A DNA stretch of 64,000 nt from Anoxybacteroides rupiense (GTDB lineage: Bacteria; Bacillota; Bacilli; Bacillales; Anoxybacillaceae). The notes beneath the pieces are model-generated. The model was given only the letters and a program-made list of their open reading frames with translations, was not told where the DNA came from and ran no database searches. Below, one piece after another: positions 28,950-37,244 of the stretch. The DNA lies in assembly GCF_014196195.1 (NCBI RefSeq), contig NZ_JACIDF010000001.1, positions 186,001 to 250,000 on the forward strand. The letters are read 5' to 3'. Within the stretch, counting starts at the first letter, position 1, and each line of letters opens with the position of its first letter. The position numbers and the translations under genes are program-made.

Positions 28950-29530
28950 GGCGCAAACTTCATATCAAATGTTTCATCTATACCATGTTTCTCACTATTT
29001 TCATGACGGTGCCCGCCATACACTTGGAAAGGGAGCGAACGGACTCTAAAAAAATCGATACAACCTCCAAGCTCCTGACCTGAAAAGTTCTATTTCTCCA
29101 CAAAGATAAAAGATTCTTTCCATCCCCCCGTAATCATGACATTTTTTCAACATGTAAGATCTAAGCATAAATATAATATAGAAGCTAACTATATAAAGAT
29201 TGAACGAATCCCATCTGTAAAAAACGCGATTGCAAGGCCAGTCAGCCACTTGCCTTTTCGTTGCACCTGCACATGACGAAAACAACCGTCGCACTCCATA
29301 TCCATGCCACCGCTACTATATATAAAACCAATCACCTTCCCGTTTTTTAAATGCTTGCTTTTATCGTATTTTATTTTTATATAGATGTCCGTTCATTCTC
29401 AGGATCCACACACGATTTTCTGTGATGCTTTTGGTTCATTGTCGCTTTTCATTTATGTCCATTTTTTAATGCCGATTTATATGGTTGCATGTGACGCTCA
29501 ACTAGCACCATTGGTATCTCTATCCTTCTA

Positions 29531-29558
29531 TTGACAAAGCAAATCAAACTATTATATT
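29531..29558 (+). promoter_or_regulatory. sigma-A promoter of the amino acid permease gene
   Basis: TTGACA at 29531-29536, a 16-bp spacer and TATATT at 29553-29558 make a near-consensus promoter 125 bp upstream of the permease start. Confidence 0.7.
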
Positions 29559-29575
29559 CTAGTAACATATTTTTT

Positions 29576-29609
29576 ACTTAAACGCATAAAAGCATAAAAG
29601 CGTTTAAGT
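29576..29609 (+). promoter_or_regulatory. dyad between promoter and permease gene
   Basis: ACTTAAACGC/GCGTTTAAGT is a perfect 10-bp inverted repeat with a 14-nt spacer that contains a repeated CATAAAAG. Just past the predicted transcription start, it could be a repressor operator or a leader hairpin. It has no terminator T-tract. Confidence 0.5.
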
Positions 29610-29682
29610 ATTAAAGTTATAGAAAAATTTCTTGAAACTATCGCTTATTTTTTCAGCAAAAGAGAAGAAAGGAAGGAACAGC

Positions 29683-31062
29683 ATGGAAAATCGTCAGCAA
29701 GACTTAAAGCGGGGACTGCTGCCTAGGCATGTCCAATTTATTGCTTTAGCTGGAATGATTGGCACCGGCATCTTTAAAGGCAGTTCAGACACGCTATCAA
29801 TCGCGGGACCTGGGGTTGTTTTTGCTTATTTATTAGGGGGCTTGCTTTTATTTATCGTCATGTCGGCATTAGCGGAAATGGCCATCGCCCATCCAAACTC
29901 AAATGTTCAGCACCTGATAGATAAGGCGTTTGGCTTTCATGTCTCTTTTATTGCGGGCTGGCTCTACTGGATCAACTGGACGATTGTTATCATCGTTGAA
30001 ATTTTAGCAGCAGGTAGCTTTCTGCAATATTGGTTTCCAGCCATTCCGCTATGGCTTTTAAGCTTGCTTTGCGCCAGCTTCATTTTCGCCATTAACTTTG
30101 TTCAAGTGAAATATTATGGAGAAATTGAGTTTTGGTTTGCCGCCATTAAAATTTTGGCGTTAACCGCCTTTATTGTTTTGGGCTGTTTGCTGTTAACAAA
30201 CATCATCCCAGGACAAACAATCGATGCGCTCTCTCATTACACGGATCACGGCGGCTTTTTCCCTCACGGAATAACAGGGGTGCTAAGTGCCCTCTTAGTG
30301 GTGATGTTCTCATATGGCGGTGCGGAGTTAATCGGCGTCGCCGTGACAGAAACAAAAAATGCGGAACAAGTGCTGCCAAAAGTAGTGAAAGGAACGATGT
30401 GGCGAGTGATTTTGTTTTATATGCTCCCTATGCTTATTATTTGCGGTTTAATGCCGTGGGATAAAGTGACAGGCGAAAACAGTCCATTTGTCCAAGTATT
30501 AGATATGACCGGGTTGCCAGGAGCGGCCCATATTATGAACTTTGTTTTAGTGACAGCTGTTCTATCAGCGGCGAACTCGGGAGTATATGCAACTTCGAGA
30601 ATGTTATATTCAATGGCACAAAACGGCGAAGCGCCAAAAGCTTTATTAAAAGTAAATAAGCAAGGGGTACCCATTATTGGGCTCACGATTGCAGCCATCT
30701 GTATTATCATCGGTTTATTTTTGGCTTATATCGCTCCCGGACAAATTATCAGTTATTTAATGAGCATTCCTGGATTTACTGTTCTTTTATTGTGGATCGG
30801 TATTTGCTTGGCCCAGTTAAAGCTGCGGTTTCGTTATCAACAAATCCCGGCATTTCATGTCAAGGGATTCCCGTACTTAACTAGTTTTGCCGCATTGTCT
30901 TTATCTTCCATTTTCATTTCTTTTCTGTTTAATCAAAACAATTGGATCGGTTCAGCGGTTTGCCTTGTAACGCTTTGTCTGCTTATTTTATTCTCTTTTA
31001 TAGTCAAAGCAAAGACGAAACAGCCCAACAAACCAAACAACCGCTCGGCCGCCAATCTTTAA
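29683..31062 (+). CDS. APC-family amino acid permease
   Basis: A 459-residue permease with 12 hydrophobic segments. The start GLLPRHVQFIALAGMIGTGIF contains the APC helix-1 signature, and EMAIAHPNSNVQHLIDKAFG and YGGAELIGVAVTETKN are conserved loops of the amino acid/proton symporter branch. ATG 29683 follows GGAAGGA; a longer frame from 29632 lacks an RBS. It is monocistronic with its own promoter and dyad. Specificity cannot be told from sequence. The closest recalled style is the B. subtilis RocE/HutM/YbxG group. Confidence 0.88.
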   Translation: MENRQQDLKRGLLPRHVQFIALAGMIGTGIFKGSSDTLSIAGPGVVFAYLLGGLLLFIVMSALAEMAIAHPNSNVQHLIDKAFGFHVSFIAGWLYWINWTIVIIVEILAAGSFLQYWFPAIPLWLLSLLCASFIFAINFVQVKYYGEIEFWFAAIKILALTAFIVLGCLLLTNIIPGQTIDALSHYTDHGGFFPHGITGVLSALLVVMFSYGGAELIGVAVTETKNAEQVLPKVVKGTMWRVILFYMLPMLIICGLMPWDKVTGENSPFVQVLDMTGLPGAAHIMNFVLVTAVLSAANSGVYATSRMLYSMAQNGEAPKALLKVNKQGVPIIGLTIAAICIIIGLFLAYIAPGQIISYLMSIPGFTVLLLWIGICLAQLKLRFRYQQIPAFHVKGFPYLTSFAALSLSSIFISFLFNQNNWIGSAVCLVTLCLLILFSFIVKAKTKQPNKPNNRSAANL

Positions 31063-31083
31063 AAAATGAACCACTTGAACAGC

Positions 31084-31110
31084 AAGAGGCCAGTCATTGA
31101 CTGGCCTCTT
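31084..31110. terminator. hairpin between convergent permease and gntP genes
   Basis: Perfect 11-bp stem AAGAGGCCAGT/ACTGGCCTCTT with a 5-nt loop, between two convergent stops. T-tracts are short, so termination strength is uncertain. Confidence 0.6.
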
Positions 31111-31153
31111 CATTATGCCATTCCCTTTAGAGTCCGGCTTGTTTATAGGTAAG

Positions 31154-32503
31154 TTAAACAATCAGATTTAATAATGCGAGCAATCCTAATGCTACCACCG
31201 AAATGATGGTCTCAAGAGCGGTCCACGTCATCAGCGTCTCTTTGACGGTCATGCCAAAATATTCCTTAATCATCCAGAATCCCGAGTCATTGACATGTGA
31301 CAAAATGAGGGAGCCAGCGCCTGTCGCCAGCACAAGAAGCTCCATATTAGTTCCTGGAATACTGGAAGCAATCGGCGCCACAATGCCGGCAGCAGTCATC
31401 ATGGAAACTGTAGCCGATCCTGTGGCAATGCGAATAAGCGCCGCAATCCCCCAGCCTAGCAATAGCGGCGAAATATGCGAATGCTGAGCCGCTTCCGCAA
31501 TTTGTGTGCCGATTCCCGAATCAAGCAACACCTTGTTAAATGCTCCGCCAGCGCCAATGACAAGCAAAATATTGGCCACGGGACCAAGGCAGTCGTTCGC
31601 TAGCTTTAACACTTTATCACGCTTCCATCCGCGTGCATATCCAAGGCTAAAGAAAGAGTAAACGGTTGCAATCAATAAAGCAACGATCGGGTCGCCAATA
31701 AAGCGGATCACCTTCGCGGCTTCTGTCTCCTGGTCGAAGGCAACATTGGCGATCGAGGCCATCAACATTAAAAGAACTGGCAGCAAAATCGTAAACAGTG
31801 TGTTTGCGAAGCTTGGAAGTTCCTTCGCTTCATGATGCAGCACCAACTGCTCAGCCATTTCATCCGGCACTTTCTTATGCAGGCGCGCACCGATCCATTT
31901 TCCAAACAACGGCCCTGCAATAATGGCTGTTGGTAATCCAACAATGAATGAATACAAAATGGTTAAGCCAACATCTGCTTGAAAGATGCCAACCGCAGCC
32001 ATCGCAGCCGGGTGCGGCGGAACGAGCCCATGTACAACCGATAATCCCGCAACAAGCGGAACACCAACGGTAATAAGCGAGATGCCCGTTTCCATGGCAA
32101 TCGTAAATACAAGCGGAACTAATAGCACAAATCCCACTTGGAAAAATACCGGAATCCCCACTAAAAAAGCGACAACCATCATAGCCCAATGCACTCTTTT
32201 TTGTCCAAAGCGCTGAATGAGCGTCTTGGCAATTCGTTCTGCCCCTCCTGACTCTGCCATCATTTTTCCGAGCATCGTTCCAAGCGCTAACACAATCGCC
32301 AAAAATCCAAGAGTGTTGCCAAGCCCTGCTTTAATCGAATCAATAATACCAGGCACTTCATCGGAAGGAGCAATGAGGGGCATCCCCATCGCTAGACCAA
32401 CACCAACTGCGGTCAATATTAACGCAACAAACGGATGAAGCTTTGCAACAGTAATTAAAAGAAGCAAAATGACAATCGCCGCAATCACAATAACCATTCC
32501 CAT
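31154..32503 (-). CDS. gntP: gluconate permease
   Basis: A 449-residue GntP-family proton symporter with 12 or more hydrophobic segments. Characteristic stretches are LHPFVALILTAVGVGLAMGMP, GFLAIVLALGTMLGKMMAESGGAERIA (given with its linker), GLVPPHPAAMAAVGIFQAD and the C-terminal HVNDSGFWMIKEYFGMT. The start has AGGAGG 8 nt upstream. It is last in gntR-gntK-gntP, 104 bp after gntK, and has its own operator-like palindrome in that gap, so it may be transcribed separately as well as in the operon. Confidence 0.93.
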   Translation of the reverse strand: MGMVIVIAAIVILLLLITVAKLHPFVALILTAVGVGLAMGMPLIAPSDEVPGIIDSIKAGLGNTLGFLAIVLALGTMLGKMMAESGGAERIAKTLIQRFGQKRVHWAMMVVAFLVGIPVFFQVGFVLLVPLVFTIAMETGISLITVGVPLVAGLSVVHGLVPPHPAAMAAVGIFQADVGLTILYSFIVGLPTAIIAGPLFGKWIGARLHKKVPDEMAEQLVLHHEAKELPSFANTLFTILLPVLLMLMASIANVAFDQETEAAKVIRFIGDPIVALLIATVYSFFSLGYARGWKRDKVLKLANDCLGPVANILLVIGAGGAFNKVLLDSGIGTQIAEAAQHSHISPLLLGWGIAALIRIATGSATVSMMTAAGIVAPIASSIPGTNMELLVLATGAGSLILSHVNDSGFWMIKEYFGMTVKETLMTWTALETIISVVALGLLALLNLIV

Positions 32504-32521
32504 CCCCTTATCCTCCTGTTC

Positions 32522-32539
32522 AACTAAATCGGTTTAGTT
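32522..32539. promoter_or_regulatory. candidate GntR operator upstream of gntP
   Basis: AACTAAATCGGTTTAGTT, an 18-bp near-perfect palindrome with a central CG step, 19 bp before the gntP start. It shares the TAAAnCGnTTTA core with two sites in front of gntR, as expected for a LacI-family dimer. Confidence 0.72.
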
Positions 32540-32607
32540 TCGATGAATCATAAAGAATGCACCTATTCGGCTTAGGTTTGATCATCCGATCGTTGTCAAC
32601 ATCTATC

Positions 32608-34158
32608 CTATTTTCGTGAATATTTTGCTTGAAATGCGCTAAGAGCGCCAAATTCATCTTTCAATCGCTGGTACAACCGCTCATATAAATCAAATAGTTC
32701 CAAATAAACCGCTGTATTTTTCTCGTTCGGAACATGGGTCGCTTGAATATGAACCCACTGCTTAACCTCTTCCAATGACGAAAGGTCGCCAAGCGCATAA
32801 AGCGCCATAACCGCCGCTCCCAGCGCTGACGCTTCGTGCGTTTCCGGAACAAGCAGCTCTTTCCCCAGCATATCGGAGAGCATTTGCCGCCAAAATGCCG
32901 ATTTTGCAAACCCGCCTGATACGCGTATCTCCGACAGCGAACCGGTCACATCGCGGATGGCTAGAACGACAGAAAGGATGCTCAGACACACGCCCTCCAT
33001 CACCGCACGAATAAAATGCTCGCGCTTATGATGAAGACTAATTCCAAAGAAGGTTCCTCGCGCCTTCGCATTCCAATATGGCGCCCGTTCTCCCGAGAGA
33101 AACGGAAGAAATACTAACCCTTCTGAGCCTGCCGGGACGGTTTCGGCATACTGTGTCAAAAGATCATATGGATCCATTCCCAGCTTTTTAGCCACCTCTC
33201 GTTCCTGACCGCCAAACTCATCGCGCAGCCATCTTAACAAAATTCCTCCATTATTAGTTGGCCCGCCGACGATCCAATGATGATCGGTCAGCGCATAACA
33301 AAATGTCCGCCCTCTTAAATCTGTTTTTGGCACAGAGGAAATCGTACGTACAGCACCGCTTGTCCCGATCGTAATCGCCGCTTCTCCAGGAGAAACGGCC
33401 CCTACTCCAACGTTGGCAAGTACCCCGTCACTCGCCCCGATCACGGCAGGGATTCCTTGGTCTACTCCCATTTGTTCTGCCCATTCTTTTTTCATTCCTT
33501 GCAAAATATAAGTTACTGGAACAGGGCGGGATAAATGCTGTTTCGTCACTCCGAGCAAATGTAGAACACCGTCGTCCCAGTCCAATGTGTCAAGATGGAA
33601 AAGCCCGGTTGCGGAGGCGGTCGAATAATCTACAACGTATTGTTCATATAGCCGATAAATAACATATTCCTTAATCGATACAAATTTATGGGCCTGCCGA
33701 AATAATGGCGGCTGCTCTTCTTTCATCCAAAGCAATTTAGGCAAAGGAGACATCGGATGGACAGGAGTTCCTGTCCGTTGATAAATCTCTAATCCTTTCA
33801 TTTCATCCAACAGCCTCTCCGACTGCGCAGCGCTTCGATTATCTGCCCAGATTAAACAGCGCGTCAAAGGAATCCCTTGTTCATCTAGGGCAATCAGCGA
33901 ATGCATCGCCGCGCTAAATCCTAAAGCTTTAACTTGAGCAGGCCGAATACCCGCTTTTTTTATGGCAGCGTTTACACTTCGGACAACGGCAGAAAAAATG
34001 AGGTCAGGATCCTGCTCTGCCCAGCCAGGATGCGGCTGTATAATAGGATAATCAAATGAAGCGGATGAAACGACTTGGCTAAATTTGCCAAACACCACCG
34101 CTTTTGTACTTGTTGTGCCAATATCGACTCCGATGACGACATTTCTGCTGTTGTTCAC
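32608..34158 (-). CDS. gntK: gluconokinase
   Basis: FGGY-family sugar kinase of about 516 residues phosphorylating gluconate to 6-phosphogluconate. The N-terminal VIGVDIGTTSTKAVVFG is the phosphate-1 motif. MHSLIALDEQGIPLTRCLIWAD, GTSGAVRT and a C-terminal RVSGGFAKSAFWRQMLSDML complete the ATPase core. GTG at 34158 sits 9 nt after AAGGAG; another GTG 6 nt upstream is too close. The gene order with gntP identifies the substrate. No 6-phosphogluconate dehydrogenase (gntZ) is in the window, so entry to the pentose phosphate route must use a gene elsewhere. Confidence 0.94.
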   Translation of the reverse strand: MNNSRNVVIGVDIGTTSTKAVVFGKFSQVVSSASFDYPIIQPHPGWAEQDPDLIFSAVVRSVNAAIKKAGIRPAQVKALGFSAAMHSLIALDEQGIPLTRCLIWADNRSAAQSERLLDEMKGLEIYQRTGTPVHPMSPLPKLLWMKEEQPPLFRQAHKFVSIKEYVIYRLYEQYVVDYSTASATGLFHLDTLDWDDGVLHLLGVTKQHLSRPVPVTYILQGMKKEWAEQMGVDQGIPAVIGASDGVLANVGVGAVSPGEAAITIGTSGAVRTISSVPKTDLRGRTFCYALTDHHWIVGGPTNNGGILLRWLRDEFGGQEREVAKKLGMDPYDLLTQYAETVPAGSEGLVFLPFLSGERAPYWNAKARGTFFGISLHHKREHFIRAVMEGVCLSILSVVLAIRDVTGSLSEIRVSGGFAKSAFWRQMLSDMLGKELLVPETHEASALGAAVMALYALGDLSSLEEVKQWVHIQATHVPNEKNTAVYLELFDLYERLYQRLKDEFGALSAFQAKYSRK

Positions 34159-34426
34159 GGTCACCCGCTCCTTTTTCTTGTCTGTTCTCTATAAGATGGA
34201 TTGGTTTAAAAATATCTGTATGCATCCGTATAAGGAAAACAACCGTCAAAAACGGTTGAAGCTCCATCACGCAAATGTTCGCCTGTGAAGTTACATCCAC
34301 ATAGCAATGATAGAATGACAGATTTTTTCCACTGCTTCGTGGGATCACAAGTTAATAACCATATTAAGATCAAAATGCCTGATCAGCCCCACACATACTC
34401 GATTGCTTCCATTTGTCCTCAGGTTG

Positions 34427-35449
34427 TCATAGGTTTGAATGCCATGACACAGACTGGCGTTTTTTTAGCACGGGCTCCAATCGTAAAATTTGCGGCTCTT
34501 TTTCTTCATGGCTGCGCTCTATCTTTTGAAACAACCGTTCCGCTGCTTTCCTTCCCATTTCAAACGCTGGTTGGGCAATTGTCGTTAAAGTTGGGGTATA
34601 AATGGAAGCAAACGGTACATCGTCAATGCTAATAAGAGCGATGTCATACGGAATGCGGAGCTGATTTTCTTGAACAAAATGAAGTACCTCCATCAATGTT
34701 AAATCATTAATCGCAAACAACGCTTGTGGCGGACAGCCAGACCGAAAAAGCTTCGTCAGCCCTTCCTTGATGCAAGGGATCTCCAGATTCACGATGTACT
34801 CATCCATTACCTGTAGTCCTCTCGCCTTTACAGCTAGCTTAAAGCCTTCCACCCTCTCCGTTCTTGGAATGTTATACGATACAAGCGGAGGGGTTACGAT
34901 TCCAATCCGTTCGTATCCTACATCAGCCAAATGATCCACCGCAAGTTTAGCTGCTTTATAGTTATCCAAGAGAACCGCATCCACAGGCAGATCTGGAACC
35001 GTGCGATCGACAAATACAAGCGGAAACGATTCATTGACCATCTTTTCATACCATTCATAGTTTCTTCCTGTCGGAAAAATAATTAATCCATCAACCTGCT
35101 TGGCTCTTAGCATTTCAATATACTTTTTTTCTTTCTCCGGATCATCATCGGTGTTGCATACAATGACATGAAAATCCCGTTCTTGACATACGTCTTCAAT
35201 CGCCCGAAGCACCTGTGTTGTTAGCATATGTAAAATATTAAAAACAATGACACCGATCGTAGAAGTAGATTTTTGCTTTAGGCTCCGTGCGACAAAGTTC
35301 GGTTGATAGCCAAGTTCTTCAATCGCTTGCGCAATACGTTTTTTCGTCTCTTCACTCATATATTCATAACGCTTATTTAAATACTGGGAAACTGTACTTT
35401 TGGAAACATTCGCTGCTTTCGCCACGTCGGCCATTGTAATTTTTTGCAA
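34427..35449 (-). CDS. gntR: LacI-family regulator of the gluconate operon
   Basis: A repressor of about 340 residues. The N-terminus reads LQKITMADVAKAANVSKSTVSQ, a LacI helix-turn-helix, followed by the hinge-region style PNFVARSLKQKSTSTIGV and a periplasmic-binding-protein-like effector domain. TTG 35449 is chosen because the family normally begins with a short xKITMADVA lead; the frame to 35542 would run through operator DNA. B. subtilis controls its gnt operon with a GntR-family protein, so this is a different regulator type for the same genes. Gluconate or 6-phosphogluconate as inducer is assumed. Confidence 0.86.
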   Translation of the reverse strand: MQKITMADVAKAANVSKSTVSQYLNKRYEYMSEETKKRIAQAIEELGYQPNFVARSLKQKSTSTIGVIVFNILHMLTTQVLRAIEDVCQERDFHVIVCNTDDDPEKEKKYIEMLRAKQVDGLIIFPTGRNYEWYEKMVNESFPLVFVDRTVPDLPVDAVLLDNYKAAKLAVDHLADVGYERIGIVTPPLVSYNIPRTERVEGFKLAVKARGLQVMDEYIVNLEIPCIKEGLTKLFRSGCPPQALFAINDLTLMEVLHFVQENQLRIPYDIALISIDDVPFASIYTPTLTTIAQPAFEMGRKAAERLFQKIERSHEEKEPQILRLEPVLKKRQSVSWHSNL

Positions 35450-35470
35450 GGATATCCCTACTTTCCTGAT

Positions 35471-35486
35471 ACTAAATCGATTTAGT
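35471..35486. promoter_or_regulatory. GntR operator site 1
   Basis: ACTAAATCGATTTAGT is a perfect 16-bp palindrome with central CG, 22 bp upstream of the gntR start. Its centre is 41 bp from that of site 2, close to four helical turns, which would place both dimers on the same DNA face. Confidence 0.75.
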
Positions 35487-35513
35487 AAACAAGCAAACAA
35501 ACAAATTATTTTA

Positions 35514-35525
35514 TAAACCGGTTTA
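35514..35525. promoter_or_regulatory. GntR operator site 2
   Basis: TAAACCGGTTTA, a perfect 12-bp palindrome with the same half-site as the other two gnt operators. Confidence 0.72.
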
Positions 35526-35542
35526 GTTAAATTATATATCAT

Positions 35543-35558
35543 TTGAAAGCGCTTTTAC
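35543..35558. promoter_or_regulatory. near-consensus cre site
   Basis: TTGAAAGCGCTTTTAC fits the CcpA consensus WTGNAARCGNWWWCAW apart from the late CA positions. Upstream of gntR, it suggests catabolite repression of gluconate use. Confidence 0.5.
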
Positions 35559-35879
35559 AACTACTTTTTCGCCAACTGAAGATACAGAGTATAGAAACTC
35601 ATACAGACAGAGCGCATTAGACAAACCTTTGTCAGGCGAATACGTGATTTTGCTTTTTTTCAATCAATCGAATGATCCCCCTATTACCGAAAAAACGATT
35701 TTTTATAGAACACCATCCGGCGATGAACCGAAACAATCACACGTCTCCTAAGTCGAATACGATAAAAAACCATTTAAGTCTAATCTATTTTATTTGATGA
35801 ACCTATCTCACTAAATGATTGGATAGATCAGGCTTTTGCCTCAAACAGAACATAGACTGGCCGTTTTTTAGATATATAA
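35559..35879. other. gap between gntR and the MarR-GNAT gene
   Basis: About 320 bp of AT-rich DNA between divergent genes. No gene, repeat or terminator was recognised. Confidence 0.35.
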
Positions 35880-35913
35880 TTGACTAAAGCAATATAATCA
35901 AATAAAATATTTG
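35880..35913 (+). promoter_or_regulatory. promoter with overlapping inverted repeat for the MarR-GNAT gene
   Basis: TTGACT (35880-35885), 17-bp spacer, TAAAAT (35903-35908). CAAATA-AAA-TATTTG (35899-35913) overlaps the -10, and AATCAAATAAA occurs twice nearby. This is a typical layout for MarR autorepression. Confidence 0.6.
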
Positions 35914-35943
35914 ACAAAATCAAATAAATTAGGAGGCACTCGT

Positions 35944-36870
35944 ATGATTTTTGAGGAACGAATCAATGCTGTCCGTCATTTTAATCGGTTTATCACAAGA
36001 CAAATTGGTGCATTACAAGAAGGATTATTACATAGCCCCTATTCCCTTACAGAATCTAGAATATTATTTGAAATTGCTAATCATAGCCAAATCACCGCCT
36101 CAGATTTGACTAGGCAGTTAGGATTAGATCCAGGCTATTTAAGCCGGATTTTAACACGATTAGAAGAACAGGGAGTTATTTATAAAGAGCGATCAGAAAC
36201 CGATGGAAGGCAACGAATTTTAAAGCTTACTTCAGAAGGAAAAGCGGTTTTTTCCTTGCTCAACCAACGTTCATATGATGAAGTATCTGAATTCCTAAGT
36301 GAATTATCAGATATTGAACAGCAACAGCTCATTCACGCTATGCAAACGATTGAAGGAATACTTACTAAAAATCGCAGGTTTAAATTCTCTGGACCGTACT
36401 TTTTACGACAACACGAGCCAGGCGATATGGGGTGGATCGTTCATAAGCACGGGGCACTCTACGCGAAGGAGTATGGATGGAATGAGCAGTTTGAAGCGCT
36501 GGTTGCTCAAATTGTTGCCGATTTTATTAACCATTATAATCCTGATAAAGAACGGTGCTGGATCGCCGAGATGAACGGCGACATTGTCGGTTCTGTAATG
36601 GTGGTACACGAAAGTGACGCCATTGCCAAATTGCGTTTGCTCTTAGTTGATCCGCAGGCGCGCGGATTGGGGCTTGGTACACATCTTGTTCAAGAATGCA
36701 TTCGCTTTGCTAAACGAAAAGAGTACCAAAAGCTTGTCCTTTGGACCAACAGCGTTCTTATAGCTGCAAGACATATTTATCAAAAACTTGGATTTACGCT
36801 TGTAGCCGAAGAAAAGCATCACAGCTTTGGCCATGAGCTGATCGGGGAGACTTGGGAATTAGAGCTTTAA
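35944..36870 (+). CDS. MarR-type regulator fused to a GNAT acetyltransferase
   Basis: A 308-residue two-domain protein. Residues 1-145 form a MarR winged helix (PYSLTESRILFEIANHSQ, DLTRQLGLDPGYLSRILTRLE, DGRQRILKLTSEGKAVF). Residues 155-308 are a GNAT domain with the acetyl-CoA loop VDPQARGLGLGTHLVQECIRFA and a final QKLGFTLVAEEKHHSFG. AGGAGG lies 7 nt before ATG 35944. Such fusions are common in bacteria, but their substrates are usually unknown. Autoregulation is likely from the overlapping dyad. Confidence 0.9.
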   Translation: MIFEERINAVRHFNRFITRQIGALQEGLLHSPYSLTESRILFEIANHSQITASDLTRQLGLDPGYLSRILTRLEEQGVIYKERSETDGRQRILKLTSEGKAVFSLLNQRSYDEVSEFLSELSDIEQQQLIHAMQTIEGILTKNRRFKFSGPYFLRQHEPGDMGWIVHKHGALYAKEYGWNEQFEALVAQIVADFINHYNPDKERCWIAEMNGDIVGSVMVVHESDAIAKLRLLLVDPQARGLGLGTHLVQECIRFAKRKEYQKLVLWTNSVLIAARHIYQKLGFTLVAEEKHHSFGHELIGETWELEL

Positions 36871-36994
36871 CACATGGACGAAGAGATCTCCTACGTCTCA
36901 GCAACATAGCGATGAAAGAGGGATTTTTCATCAAGCAGACGTTCTATGTTGTTTCTCCTCCTGCTTCCGTTTTCTTTTTTATCATCTAAATCAG

Positions 36995-37036
36995 AAACAA
37001 AGCGTTCCCTGAAAGAAGATAGGGAACGCTTTGTTT
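36995..37036. terminator. bidirectional terminator
   Basis: Perfect 16-bp stem AAACAAAGCGTTCCCT/AGGGAACGCTTTGTTT with a 10-nt loop. It stands between the MarR-GNAT gene and the convergent 40-residue gene, whose stop codon it touches. Confidence 0.85.
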
Positions 37037-37157
37037 AGCGGAAAAACGCATGAAAAGGATCTTCCTCTTCTTGTTTGGGTGCTTCTCGTAAGGCTAAGTG
37101 CGCGCCGGCTAGCTCTACAGCACATAAAACGATATAAAACAAAAATCCTAGCAACAT
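37035..37157 (-). CDS. 40-residue membrane peptide, unknown
   Basis: On the minus strand, AAAGGAGGAAATC precedes ATG 37157. The frame encodes MLLGFLFYIVLCAVELAGAH followed by a polar, acidic tail (REAPKQEEEDPFHAFFR) and stops at 37035, directly against a strong terminator. The excellent RBS, a single transmembrane helix and the adjacent terminator make a real small gene likely. No family was recognised. It is divergent from the LacI gene at 37245. Confidence 0.7.
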   Translation of the reverse strand: MLLGFLFYIVLCAVELAGAHLALREAPKQEEEDPFHAFFR

Positions 37158-37244
37158 GATTTCCTCCTTTATGCTATGGTTAAAATGACAATAATTTATG
37201 AAATGCGTTTCAATGCAATAGTTTTTTTGAGGGAAGGGAAGACA

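Noticed and set aside
37199-37212. TGAAATGCGTTTCA as a cre site
   Set aside because: The central step is GC flanked differently from the CcpA consensus; it is better seen as a possible operator of the adjacent LacI protein.
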